From Natronoarchaeum philippinense (GTDB lineage Archaea > Halobacteriota > Halobacteria > Halobacteriales > Natronoarchaeaceae): a stretch of DNA of 64,000 bases. Within the stretch, counting starts at the first letter, position 1. Each line of letters starts with the position of its first letter. The notes beneath the pieces are model-generated. The model was not told the origin of the DNA, ran no database searches, and saw only the letters and a list, made by a program, of their open reading frames with translations. Of the stretch, positions 41,009 through 50,075 are shown in pieces. The stretch spans positions 434,001 to 498,000 of the forward strand of contig NZ_OBEJ01000001.1 of the NCBI RefSeq assembly GCF_900215575.1, given 5' to 3'. The position numbers and the translations under genes are program-made.

Positions 41009-41394
41009 AGCTCTTTGCTCACCTCCGACCACATGTCCGCGAGACGCTCGTCGGCCGTCCGGGCCGGGCGACTGACATCCACATCGAGGCTTCGATCGTC
41101 TTCGAGGATGAGTCGGACCTCCTCGAAGGCGACCTCGTAGCGCGTCGTGTGGTGGCCGTCGCCTCGGACTTCGGTCAGCTCTTCGAGCAAGGTTGCGTCC
41201 GACATCGTGTCGAGCTTTCGGTAGATTGTCGACAGTGGGATGTCACAGTCGTCCGAGAGTTCGCTCGCGGTCATTGGTTCGTCGAGTTGCCGGATGATCG
41301 TCCGGCAGTCGGGATCTTCCAGCGCACCGAGGAGTGACTCGATTTCTGGAACCTCCTCGTCGGCAAACGGATCCCGTACCATCCTATCGTCCAT
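41005..41394 (-). CDS. Winged-helix transcriptional regulator (cassette B, regulator)
   Basis: This 129-residue protein has a winged helix (about 30-85; MTASELSDDCDIPLSTIYRKL, then LLEELTEVRGDGHHTTRYEVAF) and a C-terminal tail (ERLADMWSEV), paralogous to 22024-22449. Two in-frame ATGs (41394 and 41382) are possible because a tttatg box lies 20 and 32 nt upstream respectively. The stop overlaps the partner gene. Targets are unknown. Confidence 0.8.
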   Translation of the reverse strand: MDDRMVRDPFADEEVPEIESLLGALEDPDCRTIIRQLDEPMTASELSDDCDIPLSTIYRKLDTMSDATLLEELTEVRGDGHHTTRYEVAFEEVRLILEDDRSLDVDVSRPARTADERLADMWSEVSKEL

Positions 41395-41623
41395 GATCGG
41401 CTAACGCACATAAATGATCTGTTCCGGCGCCGTGAGGGACTCCCGCGCAGACGAACGGCGGTGAGCGCGGCGAGTTGGACGGTCGATCGATCATACCGTC
41501 GTCTTGCCGCCCTCGTCGGGTAGGCTGTGGGGCGAACATGTTCGCTATCACGACGACAGGACGATTCCCGTGCGGTGACAATGCCCAGCCCCGCTTTTTG
41601 ACACGTGGTCCGAACGAACGGAT

Positions 41624-42265
41624 ATGAGCGAAGGTGTGCGCGCACAGATCGAGATCGCATCGCCCGGCGAGTGTCCGGTCGCCGCGGCGGCGGCAGACGC
41701 CGACGCCCGGATCGACAGGATCGACCGCGCCTCGGGCGGCCGCGACGGCGTCGTTACCGAGGAGTTCGCAGTCGACAGTGACGCCGACGTAGCAATCGAG
41801 GCGACGCCAGTCGCAGAGCGCGACGGCCAGACGGTGTATCGCTTCGAGCGCGACCGGACCGAACCGTGCGCGTGCGATCTCGTCGAGCAAACGGGGCCGC
41901 CACTGGCCGACGTGAGCGCCGCCGACGGCGGGCTCGAACTGTCGTTTCGGGCGGTCGACGTTGCGGAGGTTCGGGCGGTCGTCGCGGCGCTTGGCGACGC
42001 GTTCGACGGCGTCCGATTGCGGTCGCTCGGGCACGGGAGCGACGCTGACGACGCCGACGCCGTGCTCGTCGATCGCTCGGTGTTAACCGAGCGCCAGCGA
42101 CGCGTTCTCCGGCGCGCTTACGAACTGGGCTACTTCGAGTACCCGAAAGGCGCCAACGCCAGCGAAGTCGCCGACGAACTGGGTATCGCGCGCTCGACGT
42201 TCACCGAACACCTCGCGGCTGCCCAGTCGAAACTCTACGAGGCTATCCTCTCGATCGAACGCTGA
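41624..42265 (+). CDS. Bacterio-opsin activator-type regulator (HTH_10)
   Basis: This 213-residue protein ends with the HTH_10 domain (about 145-205; LTERQRRVLRRAYELGYFEYPKG then ASEVADELGIARSTFTEHL), found in haloarchaeal Bat-like regulators. The N-terminal 130 residues show no PAS or GAF motif, unlike Bat itself, but are beta-rich and may bind a ligand. A single-gene transcriptional unit is likely. The DNA target is not known. Confidence 0.88.
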   Translation: MSEGVRAQIEIASPGECPVAAAAADADARIDRIDRASGGRDGVVTEEFAVDSDADVAIEATPVAERDGQTVYRFERDRTEPCACDLVEQTGPPLADVSAADGGLELSFRAVDVAEVRAVVAALGDAFDGVRLRSLGHGSDADDADAVLVDRSVLTERQRRVLRRAYELGYFEYPKGANASEVADELGIARSTFTEHLAAAQSKLYEAILSIER

Positions 42266-42418
42266 GCGCCACCGAGAGGGTCTTACGCGCTGCTTCTCTG
42301 CCAGAAATAACAGAATAAATATATTAATAACAATGATTATGTATTCTGAGTGTATAGTATTGTATGTTGGTCGGTATCACTAGACAAGCAACACCGATGT
42401 CGCGGACAAACCTCAACG
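42266..42418. other. AT-rich intergenic region
   Basis: The 90 nt at 42300-42370 are strongly AT-rich (aataaatatattaataac) with no gene; they probably hold the promoter of the membrane-anchored protein downstream. Confidence 0.6.
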
Positions 42419-42976
42419 ATGGCAACGAACCACACCGGCTGTACGAAGGCGGTTGTACGAACCCTCAGATCGACTGAGTTCGTCGGACAGGGGCACTACA
42501 CCCTCGACGAGACGATCAAATCGGCACTCCGTTCCGAATCCTCTGCGGTGTACGATATCACCGAGACGCCCCAGCAGAACGCCTACGATCTGGTTATCAA
42601 CGGCGACGTTGCGATCAGCATCTTCAGCCAGTTCACGGGAACCGAAGTCGCGCTCGTCCGCCGGAACTACCGGGACGAAACCATCGCACACTCGATCAAC
42701 ATCGCACACGACATCCCCGAGCGCCATCAGGACCGCTGGCGCGTCGCGCAGGCGAAGTACGGCGGCTCGGACGTACAGGGCGATCGGTGTACGTTCCTCG
42801 TCATCTCGGGCGAACATCCCTCCCCGGACTCGCTCGTGTTTGCCTCCTCTGTCCACGACGAGTACAAGAATATGCTGCTGTGGTTGCTCCTGTTCGGACT
42901 GGCGTTGTTCGGTGCCTTCTGGGCGTGGTATCTCATCTCAGTCGGTGCGCCGTCCATCCCGGCGCCGTACTGGTAA
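42419..42976 (+). CDS. C-terminally membrane-anchored protein of unknown family
   Basis: This 185-residue protein has a soluble N-terminal domain (about 1-145) and a C-terminal hydrophobic helix (about 150-172; MLLWLLLFGLALFGAFWAWY), ending SIPAPYW. The segment AYDLVINGDVAISI resembles the core strand of PD-(D/E)xK nucleases but lacks the E-x-K, so an enzyme role is unsupported. The ATG at 42419 is preferred over 42350. A low-GC upstream region suggests a young or acquired locus. No family recognised. Confidence 0.6.
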   Translation: MATNHTGCTKAVVRTLRSTEFVGQGHYTLDETIKSALRSESSAVYDITETPQQNAYDLVINGDVAISIFSQFTGTEVALVRRNYRDETIAHSINIAHDIPERHQDRWRVAQAKYGGSDVQGDRCTFLVISGEHPSPDSLVFASSVHDEYKNMLLWLLLFGLALFGAFWAWYLISVGAPSIPAPYW

Positions 42977-42985
42977 CCGACGCAG

Positions 42986-43501
42986 CTACTCGATGCGCTC
43001 GGCGTGGTCGTAGTCCTCCGCTGTCGCTTCGGGCAGGTCATCGTCCAGCCGGATCTTCCACCCCTCCAGCGCTGTCGGATCGTCCAGCGCGTTCGTGAGC
43101 GTGGTACGCACGTCGAGCACGTCGACGCCGTAGTAGTCGTGTGGAACGCCCCGCAGGTACTGGAGCGCGGTTCGAAACAGCGAGCGCATCCCGTCGTCGT
43201 TCTCGAAGTCGAAATGCTTGTACGCGCCCGCCGCGACCTGCACCATCCCGTGGGCGAAGGCGCTCTCGGTGGTTCCGCTCCCGTAGTTGTACCACTCGTG
43301 CTCGAAGCAGTCGTGCGATTCGTGAAAGTCGCCGGCGTTGTAGAGGCGAACGCCGTGGACCACGGCCCGCCGCAAGGTGGCGTGCTCCCACGCGCCCGAG
43401 CCGTCGACGGTGGCGACGCCGTCGTCCGCGTCGCCGGGCCGCCATCCGGTGGGGTTGCCCACCGGCGGTTCGACGGTCGGATCGCGCGTGTGCTCGTCCA
43501 T
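42986..43501 (-). CDS. DUF309 family protein
   Basis: This 171-residue protein contains the DUF309 pattern around [25 protein letters not shown] (about 57-81), with His and Glu residues ([10 protein letters not shown]) that may bind metal. Function is unknown in archaea. The ATG at 43501 ([10 protein letters not shown]) is preferred because family sequence begins near it; the frame is open to 43576. It is divergent from the MscS-type channel gene, with a gap of about 110 nt. Confidence 0.8.
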   Translation of the reverse strand: MDEHTRDPTVEPPVGNPTGWRPGDADDGVATVDGSGAWEHATLRRAVVHGVRLYNAGDFHESHDCFEHEWYNYGSGTTESAFAHGMVQVAAGAYKHFDFENDDGMRSLFRTALQYLRGVPHDYYGVDVLDVRTTLTNALDDPTALEGWKIRLDDDLPEATAEDYDHAERIE

Positions 43502-43580
43502 GTCCGTATCGAGGGCGTCGAGGCTGGTAACTCCACCGCTGGGACCCAGTTCCGTCGTCGGATCGCGACCGGTCACAATC

Positions 43581-43587
43581 CTTATTC
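43581..43587 (+). promoter_or_regulatory. TATA box of the second MscS gene
   Basis: The box cttattc lies 25-31 nt before the ATG at 43612. Confidence 0.5.
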
Positions 43588-43611
43588 ACGAGTGCGCGAG
43601 ATGTCTGGTGT

Positions 43612-44730
43612 ATGACTGCCGGCCTCACGCGGGCTGTCCTCGCTCAGCTCCCGCCCCGGATCGCTCCCGTCGTCAGCGCCGTCGCGGAGGCGGTTCCGAG
43701 CGATGTCTGGAACCTCGTCGAGGCCGGGCTAGTGTTGCTCGTCGGCTGGTACGTCTCCAAGCTGGTCGTCCGGTCGGTCGGCCGGATGATCGCTCGCCAG
43801 TTCAAGCGCCCGAGCATCACCCAGACGGTGCTCCGAGGTATCCGCGTGAGCGTCCTACTCGTCGCGGTGGCCATCGCCGGCCGGATCGTCGGCTTCCAGC
43901 CGGGCAACATCCTGCTGTCAGTGACGGTGTTCTCGGCGGTCGTCGCCGTCATCCTCGCACCGATCGTGGGGTCGGTGATCAGCGGCCTGTTCGTGCTCGC
44001 CGATCAGCCCTTCGAGATCGGGGACATGATCGAGCTCACCGACAACAACGGCGGTCAGAAGGGGTTCGTCGAGGACATCACGCTCCGGTACACGAAGATG
44101 TTCACGCTGGACAACACCTTCATCGTCGTCCCGAACTCGACGATCCGCGAACGGGACGTTGTCAACTACTCGGCCGAGGACGAGCGGACTCGCCAGTCGC
44201 TGTCGGTACTCGTGACCTACGAGAGCGACCTCGCGGAGGCGCGACGCCTGTTCGAGCGTTCGGCGCGGCAGGTCGACAACGTCATTCCCGGCGGGCCGGG
44301 AATCCGGGTCGGCAGCGCGCGCTACGACGCCGCCCCGACCTGCTTTATCGACGAGTACGCGGACCACGGCGTGTTGCTGACGCTTCGCTACTGGCTGCAG
44401 GAACCGTACAAGCTACTGGTCGCGCGCTCGCAGATCCAAGAGAACCTCTGGGAGGAACTCGACGGCGCCGACGTGGAGTTTGCGTACCCCCACTCGCATC
44501 TGGTGTTCGACGAGACGAGCGGGCAGGCGAACGTCTCGGTGTCCCAGCAGGGCGGACGGATGGCCGCCACAGGGCGACCTGCTGATCGGGACCGAGCAGG
44601 CGGAGCCGGTCGGCAGGCAGTTGGTCCCACCAGAGACGTTGCCGAGACAAGCGACGCCGACTCGGAAGCGACAGCAGATCACACCGAGCCGGAAGCACCG
44701 TCGGACGACGCCGATTCCAACGCTCAGTAA
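43612..44730 (+). CDS. MscS-family mechanosensitive channel (2)
   Basis: This 372-residue channel has three to four hydrophobic segments (about 34-52, 78-95, 100-130). The MscS signature is ISGLFVLADQPFEIGDMIEL (about 124-143) with KGFVEDITLRYTKMFTLDNTFIVVPN (about 150-175). The C-terminal about 80 residues are low-complexity (Gly, Asp, Ala-rich), probably disordered. The two MscS-type genes in the window differ in tail and N-terminal helices, so they may have different thresholds. Confidence 0.92.
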   Translation: MTAGLTRAVLAQLPPRIAPVVSAVAEAVPSDVWNLVEAGLVLLVGWYVSKLVVRSVGRMIARQFKRPSITQTVLRGIRVSVLLVAVAIAGRIVGFQPGNILLSVTVFSAVVAVILAPIVGSVISGLFVLADQPFEIGDMIELTDNNGGQKGFVEDITLRYTKMFTLDNTFIVVPNSTIRERDVVNYSAEDERTRQSLSVLVTYESDLAEARRLFERSARQVDNVIPGGPGIRVGSARYDAAPTCFIDEYADHGVLLTLRYWLQEPYKLLVARSQIQENLWEELDGADVEFAYPHSHLVFDETSGQANVSVSQQGGRMAATGRPADRDRAGGAGRQAVGPTRDVAETSDADSEATADHTEPEAPSDDADSNAQ

Positions 44731-44744
44731 GCCCGACGGCGAAC

Positions 44745-45149
44745 TCAGTTCGCCCGAACAGTAACGAGCTCGCAGTCGACGCGGTCGCGGAGGTAGCTTT
44801 CGACATCCGGGTCGTCGACGAGCTTGCGGATCATACTGCGCCAGCGCCCGGCCTGTTTGTGGCCGATGACGACCACGTCGGCGGCTTCCGAGGCGACCTC
44901 TTCGAGGATCGTCTCCTCGACTAAGAATCCCTTTCTGACCGCGTATCTGACTTTGCGGGGCGTGTCGAAGGCCGCTTCGACCGATTGTTTGAGCTCCGAG
45001 CGCGTCACGTTGTGGCTGTTGTGGTACAGGTCGACGTGGAGGACGGTCAGTTCGGCGTCCCGCTCGCGTGCGATCTCGATCGCCTTCGAGAGCGTGTTCT
45101 TCGAGTGGACGGTCAGCGGATACCGCACCGGGACCACGACGTGACTCAT
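44745..45149 (-). CDS. Universal stress protein (UspA family)
   Basis: This 134-residue Usp-fold protein starts VVVPVRYPLTVHSKNTLSKAIEIA and contains VVVIGHKQAGRWRSMIRKLVDD, with the ATP-binding G-x2-G-x9-G(S/T) motif altered (GHKQAGRWRS). It may therefore not bind ATP. It is a soluble cytoplasmic protein, convergent with the MscS gene (15 nt gap). Role in stress response is inferred. Confidence 0.85.
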   Translation of the reverse strand: MSHVVVPVRYPLTVHSKNTLSKAIEIARERDAELTVLHVDLYHNSHNVTRSELKQSVEAAFDTPRKVRYAVRKGFLVEETILEEVASEAADVVVIGHKQAGRWRSMIRKLVDDPDVESYLRDRVDCELVTVRAN

Positions 45150-45201
45150 CGGCTAAACGCAGCGCCCCCCGAGGTGTAAGTGTTCGTTCTCACGGCTCGT
45201 T

Positions 45202-46644
45202 TCACTCGTCGTCAGCCGGCCGCACCGTCCCGGTAGCGCCTGACGATCCCGCTGTGTCGCCCCCGTCGGTGGTCGCCGGCGTATCGACGCCGAGGCGACG
45301 GACCCGCCCCTCGATGGCCGGGTCGACGCCGCGCTCGCGGGCGTACTCGACGAGCACGTCGTACTGGATGTCGAGCGTCTCGACGCGGTGAGAGGCGTCG
45401 AGCGCGGGAAACTCGTGATCGGTCCCGAGCAGATACTCGGAGGTCGCCACGGTGTAGGTGGCGTCTGGAGCGACCGGAGCGCCGTCGACCCGGACCGTCT
45501 CCAGCGCGGCTTCGGCGCCGTCCCAGACGATTTCGGCGCCGCTGACGTGGGCGTGCCACCACTCCGGCTCGCCGAGTTCGACGGTCGAGCCGCTGGCCTG
45601 CCGGCAGATCGACCGGAGTTCGGCGCCGGAAACCTCGGCGACGACGATCGGCTCCTCGAAGGGAACGACGCTGATCAGGTCCGCGACCGTCACCTCGCCG
45701 GAAAGCGGTTCGCCGGCGCGGATGCCGCCGCTGTTCTGGAGGCCGACATCGGCGTCGCTGGCCCACCGGTAGGCGTCGGCGACGAAGTTGCCGACGCGGC
45801 TCTCGCCGCGAAACGCCGTCTCGTGGGTGCGCTCGACCGGCCGTGCGACCGTGTCGACGACCGTATCGAGGTCCGCCGCGGTCTTGCGCTCGCGCAGCGC
45901 CGCTGCGACGGCCTCGTCGATGGGCGCGTCGGCGACGGCGTGGCGCCGTGCGGCCGGTTCGTCGCCGTCGAAAGTGATCTCGTAGAGGGACTCGCCGTTG
46001 GCGGCGGGGCGGGTCAACACGGCGCCGCCGACTCTGGCGACGCGCTCGGTGTGGGTGTGGCCACCGAGCACGGCGTCGACGTCGCACTCGGCGGCGATCC
46101 GCTCGTCGTCGGCCATGTGCGCCAGCACGACGACGTAGTCGACGCCCCGGTCGCGTAGCTCGGCGGCGGCGTCCGCGACGGCGGGGATCGGCTTCGTCAC
46201 GGTGAGATCGCTCGCCGTCGGCGTGATCGAGGGGGTCGTCGGCGTCGTGACGCCGACGACGCCGACCTCGTGCGGTCCGGCCTCGACGACGGTCCACGGC
46301 TCGGCGCCGGCGTCGGCACCGAAGCGCTGCCCGTCGAGTTCGACGTTCGCGGAGACCCACGTCTGTGGTGACTCGTCGACGAGTCGCCGAAGTCCGTCGT
46401 AGCCGTGATCGAAGTCGTGGTTGCCGAAGGTGTCGACATCGGGATCGATCTCCGCGAAGAAATCGAGCGCCTGTCGCCCGTCGGTGACCAGCGACAGCAC
46501 GCCCGGAGCGGTGTTGTCACCGGTGCCGGCAAGCACCGTCTCCGAGTCGCGGCGCCGCTCGATCGCGCCCGCGAGTCGGCCGATCCGCTCTGGCGCGTCG
46601 TAGGCGTTTTCCACGTCGGAGTAGTGGAGAAGTCGGAGGGCCAT
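45202..46644 (-). CDS. 5'-nucleotidase / metallophosphoesterase (UshA-like)
   Basis: This 480-residue protein has the calcineurin-type metallophosphatase domain (LLHYSDVENAYD, GTGDNTAPG, GNHDFDHG, VVLAHMADDE and GGHTHTERV) followed by a 5'-nucleotidase C-terminal domain (VGNFVADAYRWASDADVGLQNSGGIR). The two halves hydrolyse nucleotides to nucleosides. No signal peptide is present, so it may be cytoplasmic, unlike secreted bacterial UshA. It is followed by a disordered Thr/Ala-rich tail. Confidence 0.92.
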   Translation of the reverse strand: MALRLLHYSDVENAYDAPERIGRLAGAIERRRDSETVLAGTGDNTAPGVLSLVTDGRQALDFFAEIDPDVDTFGNHDFDHGYDGLRRLVDESPQTWVSANVELDGQRFGADAGAEPWTVVEAGPHEVGVVGVTTPTTPSITPTASDLTVTKPIPAVADAAAELRDRGVDYVVVLAHMADDERIAAECDVDAVLGGHTHTERVARVGGAVLTRPAANGESLYEITFDGDEPAARRHAVADAPIDEAVAAALRERKTAADLDTVVDTVARPVERTHETAFRGESRVGNFVADAYRWASDADVGLQNSGGIRAGEPLSGEVTVADLISVVPFEEPIVVAEVSGAELRSICRQASGSTVELGEPEWWHAHVSGAEIVWDGAEAALETVRVDGAPVAPDATYTVATSEYLLGTDHEFPALDASHRVETLDIQYDVLVEYARERGVDPAIEGRVRRLGVDTPATTDGGDTAGSSGATGTVRPADDE

Positions 46645-46791
46645 ACATCGCTAGTGAGGGCAGCACGACTAATATATCCTCTACCCGCCCGAGAGGTTCG
46701 TCGCGGCGAGGAGGGCGTCGCGGCGTCAGCACGACAGGGGCGTCGCGGCGCTGTCGAATCACCTTTCCTCTCGGCGCGGAAAGGGACGAGC

Positions 46792-47031
46792 ATGGAGACG
46801 CATACGACGCCCGACGGAGAGACGGTCTACGTTGCCACCGACGAGGGCGACCGCGGCTCGAAAGCGCCCTTTTACGTCGCCTACGTGACGCCCGACCGCG
46901 AGCGCAAGTACGGCTGGTTCTGCGGTGAGTGCGAGACCGTCGACAACGCGATGGACGCGATGGGCCGGATCCAGTGTAACCGCTGTGACAACCTCCGGAA
47001 GCCGACCGAGTGGGACGCGGCCCACGAGTAA
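46792..47031 (+). CDS. Small zinc-ribbon-like protein (DUF5816-like)
   Basis: This 79-residue haloarchaeal protein (METHTTPDGETVYVATDEGD start) contains the cysteine pairs CGEC (about 43-46) and CNRC (about 62-65), and a conserved C-terminal KPTEWDAAHE. This matches the DUF5816 pattern. It may be a zinc-binding adaptor, but no function is known. It is preceded by a GC-rich leader, and the next gene lies 66 nt downstream. Confidence 0.8.
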   Translation: METHTTPDGETVYVATDEGDRGSKAPFYVAYVTPDRERKYGWFCGECETVDNAMDAMGRIQCNRCDNLRKPTEWDAAHE

Positions 47032-47096
47032 CCGGGTGCAACAGCCGTTCTCGTGGAGGATAGCTTTATTACGTGTGACAGCGTAGCACGAATTGA

Positions 47097-47414
47097 ATGG
47101 GTACTGTTAACACCCAACTCGTCGAGGAGGCCAGAGAGGTTTTCACCCGCTTAGGATACACCGTCTCGGGCGACGGAACGGAGTTCACCGCCGAGCGCGG
47201 CTGGAAGGCAGTCCGGGTAACGACACTCACGGAGCCTGCCGAGCCGCCGAAGTCGGGCGGGCTACACTGTTTCGTGACGCGACAGCCGGACGCCCGCGAA
47301 CTCCGTCGTCGGCTATCCCGATCCGATCCGGACTACGACTGGGCGATCATCTCGGTGGAGAACAACGACTACGAGGTGATCCGGGCGCCACCGGGCCCCG
47401 CGGCAACAGCGTAG
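47097..47414 (+). CDS. DUF7116-like small conserved protein
   Basis: This 105-residue soluble protein (MGTVNTQLVEEAREVFTRLG) has an alpha-beta pattern with no cysteine motif. I recognise it as haloarchaeal DUF7116 from memory. A tttattac box lies about 30 nt before the ATG. It is followed by the Tat-lipoprotein gene. Confidence 0.7.
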   Translation: MGTVNTQLVEEAREVFTRLGYTVSGDGTEFTAERGWKAVRVTTLTEPAEPPKSGGLHCFVTRQPDARELRRRLSRSDPDYDWAIISVENNDYEVIRAPPGPAATA

Positions 47415-47548
47415 CACCGATACTTGACAGTGGCTGCGTTTCACGCTATATTCTCCGACGGTTCGGACAGAATCGTCACGCTGAGTCGATACGTCAAGAC
47501 TCGACTCATTCGGTAACTTGTAAGGCAACGCGAAAACAAAGGGTGGGT

Positions 47549-49306
47549 ATGCCCTCTTCCAGCCCAGGACCCCGTCGCCGGGAACTGCTCGGCGCGCTCG
47601 GAGCGTCGGCGCTCGGCTCGACTGCGGGCTGTACGAACCTCCTGTCCCAGTTCGCGTGGGACAGCCCTAACGACCTCTCGCTGACGATTGCGACGGTCCC
47701 CGCCAGCGTCGATACCGCGGCCATCCAGATGGCGCGCCAGCTCGAACAGAACCTCCAGCGGGCCGGCATCAACGCAACATACGAGCCACAGAGCGAGGCG
47801 TCGGTCCTCCGGAGCGCCCTGATGGACAACGACTTCGACCTGTTTATCGCCCGCCATCCCGGCGTCGACGACCCGGACAAGCTTCGCACCATGCTTCACA
47901 CCCGCTACAGCGAAGAGGCGGGCTGGCAGAACCCCTTCGGCTTCACGGCGCCGTCGGTCGACGAGTTGCTGGTAACACAGCGATCCCAGACCGGTCAACA
48001 GCGACACGAGACGGTAACCGAGATTCAGGATCGGCTGTACGAGCGCCAGCCGTTTAGCGTTCTCGCGTATCCAGATCAGCTAACCGTCGCCAGCACCGAA
48101 CTCGACCTCGAACGGACGCCGAACGGGCTCATCGAGGCCCCCGACTACCTCAAACTCGGTACCGCTAACCCGAGTTTCGACCGCTTGCGCGTCGGTATCC
48201 TCGGCGCCACGCTGACTCGCAACCGCAATCCCATCGCCGTCGACTACCACAGCCGCACCAAGGTGCTCGACCTGATCTACGAACCGCTCGTCGAACAGGT
48301 CGGCGACGACTACATTCCGTGGGTCGCCGCGAACGTCGAGTGGGACGCCACAAGCGGCCCGACGACTGCGCGCGTCACGCTGCGAGAGAACCTCGCGTGG
48401 CACGACGGCGAGCGCCTCGATGCCGACGACGTTGCGTTCACCTACCGGTTCCTGCAGGATACGGCCATGGGCAACGAGTCGGCGCCCGTTCCGGCACCGC
48501 TGTACCGGAGCAGATCGAGCTTGGTCAACTCGGTGTCGGTCCAGTCGGACAGAGTGATCGAACTGGAGTTCGGCGATACCAGCCGTCCCGTCGCCCGTCG
48601 CGCGCTGACCGTCCCGCTGTTCCCGCGGCACGTCTGGACCCAGCGCACCGAGGTGGTCCGGACGTACATGACACAAGCGCTGGTCTGGGAGAACAAGCCG
48701 GCGATCGGCAGCGGTCCGTACCGGTTCGAGAACGCGAGCGCCGGCAACCGGCTCGTCCTCTCGAAAAACGAGGACCACTTCCTGTTCGACGGGCGCAGCC
48801 TCGGCGACCGGTACGCCCCGTTTACCGCCGGTGGGTCCTTCGAGGAGCTCCGGTTCGATGTCATCGAGCAGTCGCTACTGCTGATCGGCAGCGTCGAGGA
48901 CGACACCATCGACATCGGCGCATCGCCGATCTGGCCCGAGCACGCCGAGGGTGCAAAACAGGCGCCCAACGCCGAGTTGCTGTCCGGCGGCAACGGTGAG
49001 TTCTACATGCTCGGATTCAACACGCGTCGACACCCGCTGAACAACCACCAGTTCCGGACCGCCGTCGCCCGGCTGATCGACCGCGAGTACGCCGTCGAAG
49101 AGATGATGTACGGCCACGCAGAGCCGGCTGATTCGCCCCTCGTTCAGACCGAGTATCTCCCCGAGCAGTTCGCTTGGGACGGCCAGCCCACCTTCGGCGC
49201 CTTCCCCGGTGATGCGGGCGAGGTCGACCCTGAGAGCGCCAAGGAACTGTTCCGGGACGCCGGGTTCCGCTACGACGACAGCGGCAAACTCGTCACGCAG
49301 AACTAG
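47549..49306 (+). CDS. Tat-lipoprotein solute-binding protein, circularly permuted SBP_bac_5 fold
   Basis: This 585-residue lipoprotein begins [20 protein letters not shown] (Tat motif plus lipobox, Cys 28). Residues about 43-205 match the usual C-terminal lobe of peptide-binding SBP_bac_5 proteins ([51 protein letters not shown]), and about 213-585 match the usual N-terminal part ([64 protein letters not shown]) and stop at [17 protein letters not shown], exactly where the C-terminal lobe should begin. It therefore looks like a circular permutant. No permease or ATPase genes are near. It would bind peptides or a similar solute. Confidence 0.8.
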   Translation: MPSSSPGPRRRELLGALGASALGSTAGCTNLLSQFAWDSPNDLSLTIATVPASVDTAAIQMARQLEQNLQRAGINATYEPQSEASVLRSALMDNDFDLFIARHPGVDDPDKLRTMLHTRYSEEAGWQNPFGFTAPSVDELLVTQRSQTGQQRHETVTEIQDRLYERQPFSVLAYPDQLTVASTELDLERTPNGLIEAPDYLKLGTANPSFDRLRVGILGATLTRNRNPIAVDYHSRTKVLDLIYEPLVEQVGDDYIPWVAANVEWDATSGPTTARVTLRENLAWHDGERLDADDVAFTYRFLQDTAMGNESAPVPAPLYRSRSSLVNSVSVQSDRVIELEFGDTSRPVARRALTVPLFPRHVWTQRTEVVRTYMTQALVWENKPAIGSGPYRFENASAGNRLVLSKNEDHFLFDGRSLGDRYAPFTAGGSFEELRFDVIEQSLLLIGSVEDDTIDIGASPIWPEHAEGAKQAPNAELLSGGNGEFYMLGFNTRRHPLNNHQFRTAVARLIDREYAVEEMMYGHAEPADSPLVQTEYLPEQFAWDGQPTFGAFPGDAGEVDPESAKELFRDAGFRYDDSGKLVTQN

Positions 49307-49383
49307 CCGCCACGGCTACAGACGATAACGACGTTCGCGTTGTATTTGCCCGCAGGTCACCACCACACCTCTACCGGCGAACC

Positions 49384-49389
49384 ATTAAG
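49384..49389 (+). promoter_or_regulatory. TATA box of dodecin
   Basis: The box attaag lies 28-33 nt before the dodecin ATG at 49417 and settles the start against an in-frame GTG at 49390. Confidence 0.55.
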
Positions 49390-49416
49390 TTGGTACGCCA
49401 ACGACTAGCACGTGCC

Positions 49417-49617
49417 ATGGTCTTCAAGAAGATCACGCTGATCGGCACGAGCACCGAGAGCTTCGACGCCGCCGCCGACAACGCGCTCGACCGAGCCGAA
49501 TCGACGCTCGACAACATCCACTGGGCGGAGGTAGAAGAACTCGGCGTCGAGGTCGCATCGGCCGACGATCGAGAGTACCAAGCCGAGGTCGTGGTCGCGT
49601 TCCAGCTCGACGAGTAA
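49417..49617 (+). CDS. Dodecin (flavin-storage protein)
   Basis: This 66-residue protein ([20 protein letters not shown]) is a dodecin: small beta-strand/helix protein that assembles into a 12-mer hollow shell holding riboflavin and lumichrome. The flavin-sandwiching Trp is in HWAEV (about 36). In haloarchaea it protects against free flavins. The window also encodes GTP cyclohydrolase III and the pyrimidinone reductase of riboflavin synthesis. The start is supported by a TATA box at 49384. Confidence 0.95.
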   Translation: MVFKKITLIGTSTESFDAAADNALDRAESTLDNIHWAEVEELGVEVASADDREYQAEVVVAFQLDE

Positions 49618-49618
49618 G

Positions 49619-49987
49619 TCAGGTCCGGAACGACTCGCCACAGCCACATTCGCTGACGACGTTCGGATTCTCCACGTGGAACCCTTCAGCTTGCAGGCCG
49701 TCCTCGAAGTCGACGACGCTGCCCTCGACGTAGTTGAGGCTCGCCGGATCGACGAACACGCGCAGGTCGTGGTGCTCGTAGATCGTGTCGTCCTCGTCGG
49801 GGTCGCGGTCGAAGCGCATCCCGTAGGACAGCCCTGCACAGCCGCCCTGTTGGACGAACAGCCGGAGTCCGGCCTCGTCCGTGTCCATCTCCTCCTGTTC
49901 GAGCAGCGCGAGCGCACGCTCGGCGGCCGCCTGTGTCACCTCGATCGACGGCTGGCCCTCCCCGCCGGACGCCGCGTCAGTACTCAT
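49619..49987 (-). CDS. Iron-sulfur cluster assembly A-type carrier (IscA/HesB family)
   Basis: This 122-residue protein has the HesB/IscA fold: IEVTQAAAERALALLEQEE, then LRLFVQQGGCAGLSYGMRF with the first Cys (about 50) and the C-terminal SECGCGESF with the two closing cysteines. It carries Fe-S clusters to apo-proteins. The ATG at 49987 is preferred over 50059. The gene is convergent with dodecin (1-nt gap after its stop). ApbC at 25613 could be a partner in cluster delivery. Confidence 0.93.
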   Translation of the reverse strand: MSTDAASGGEGQPSIEVTQAAAERALALLEQEEMDTDEAGLRLFVQQGGCAGLSYGMRFDRDPDEDDTIYEHHDLRVFVDPASLNYVEGSVVDFEDGLQAEGFHVENPNVVSECGCGESFRT

Positions 49988-50075
49988 GGACGTAGATAAC
50001 GTCGTCACGTAGATAATACTGACGCCGCCGGGAGTTCCCACTGGATACGGCTGTGCCATTCCGACACCCGAACTC

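Noticed and set aside
42350-42418. Upstream start of the membrane-anchored protein
   Set aside because: The extension lies in the AT-rich promoter block and translates to unlikely sequence; the ATG at 42419 is preferred.
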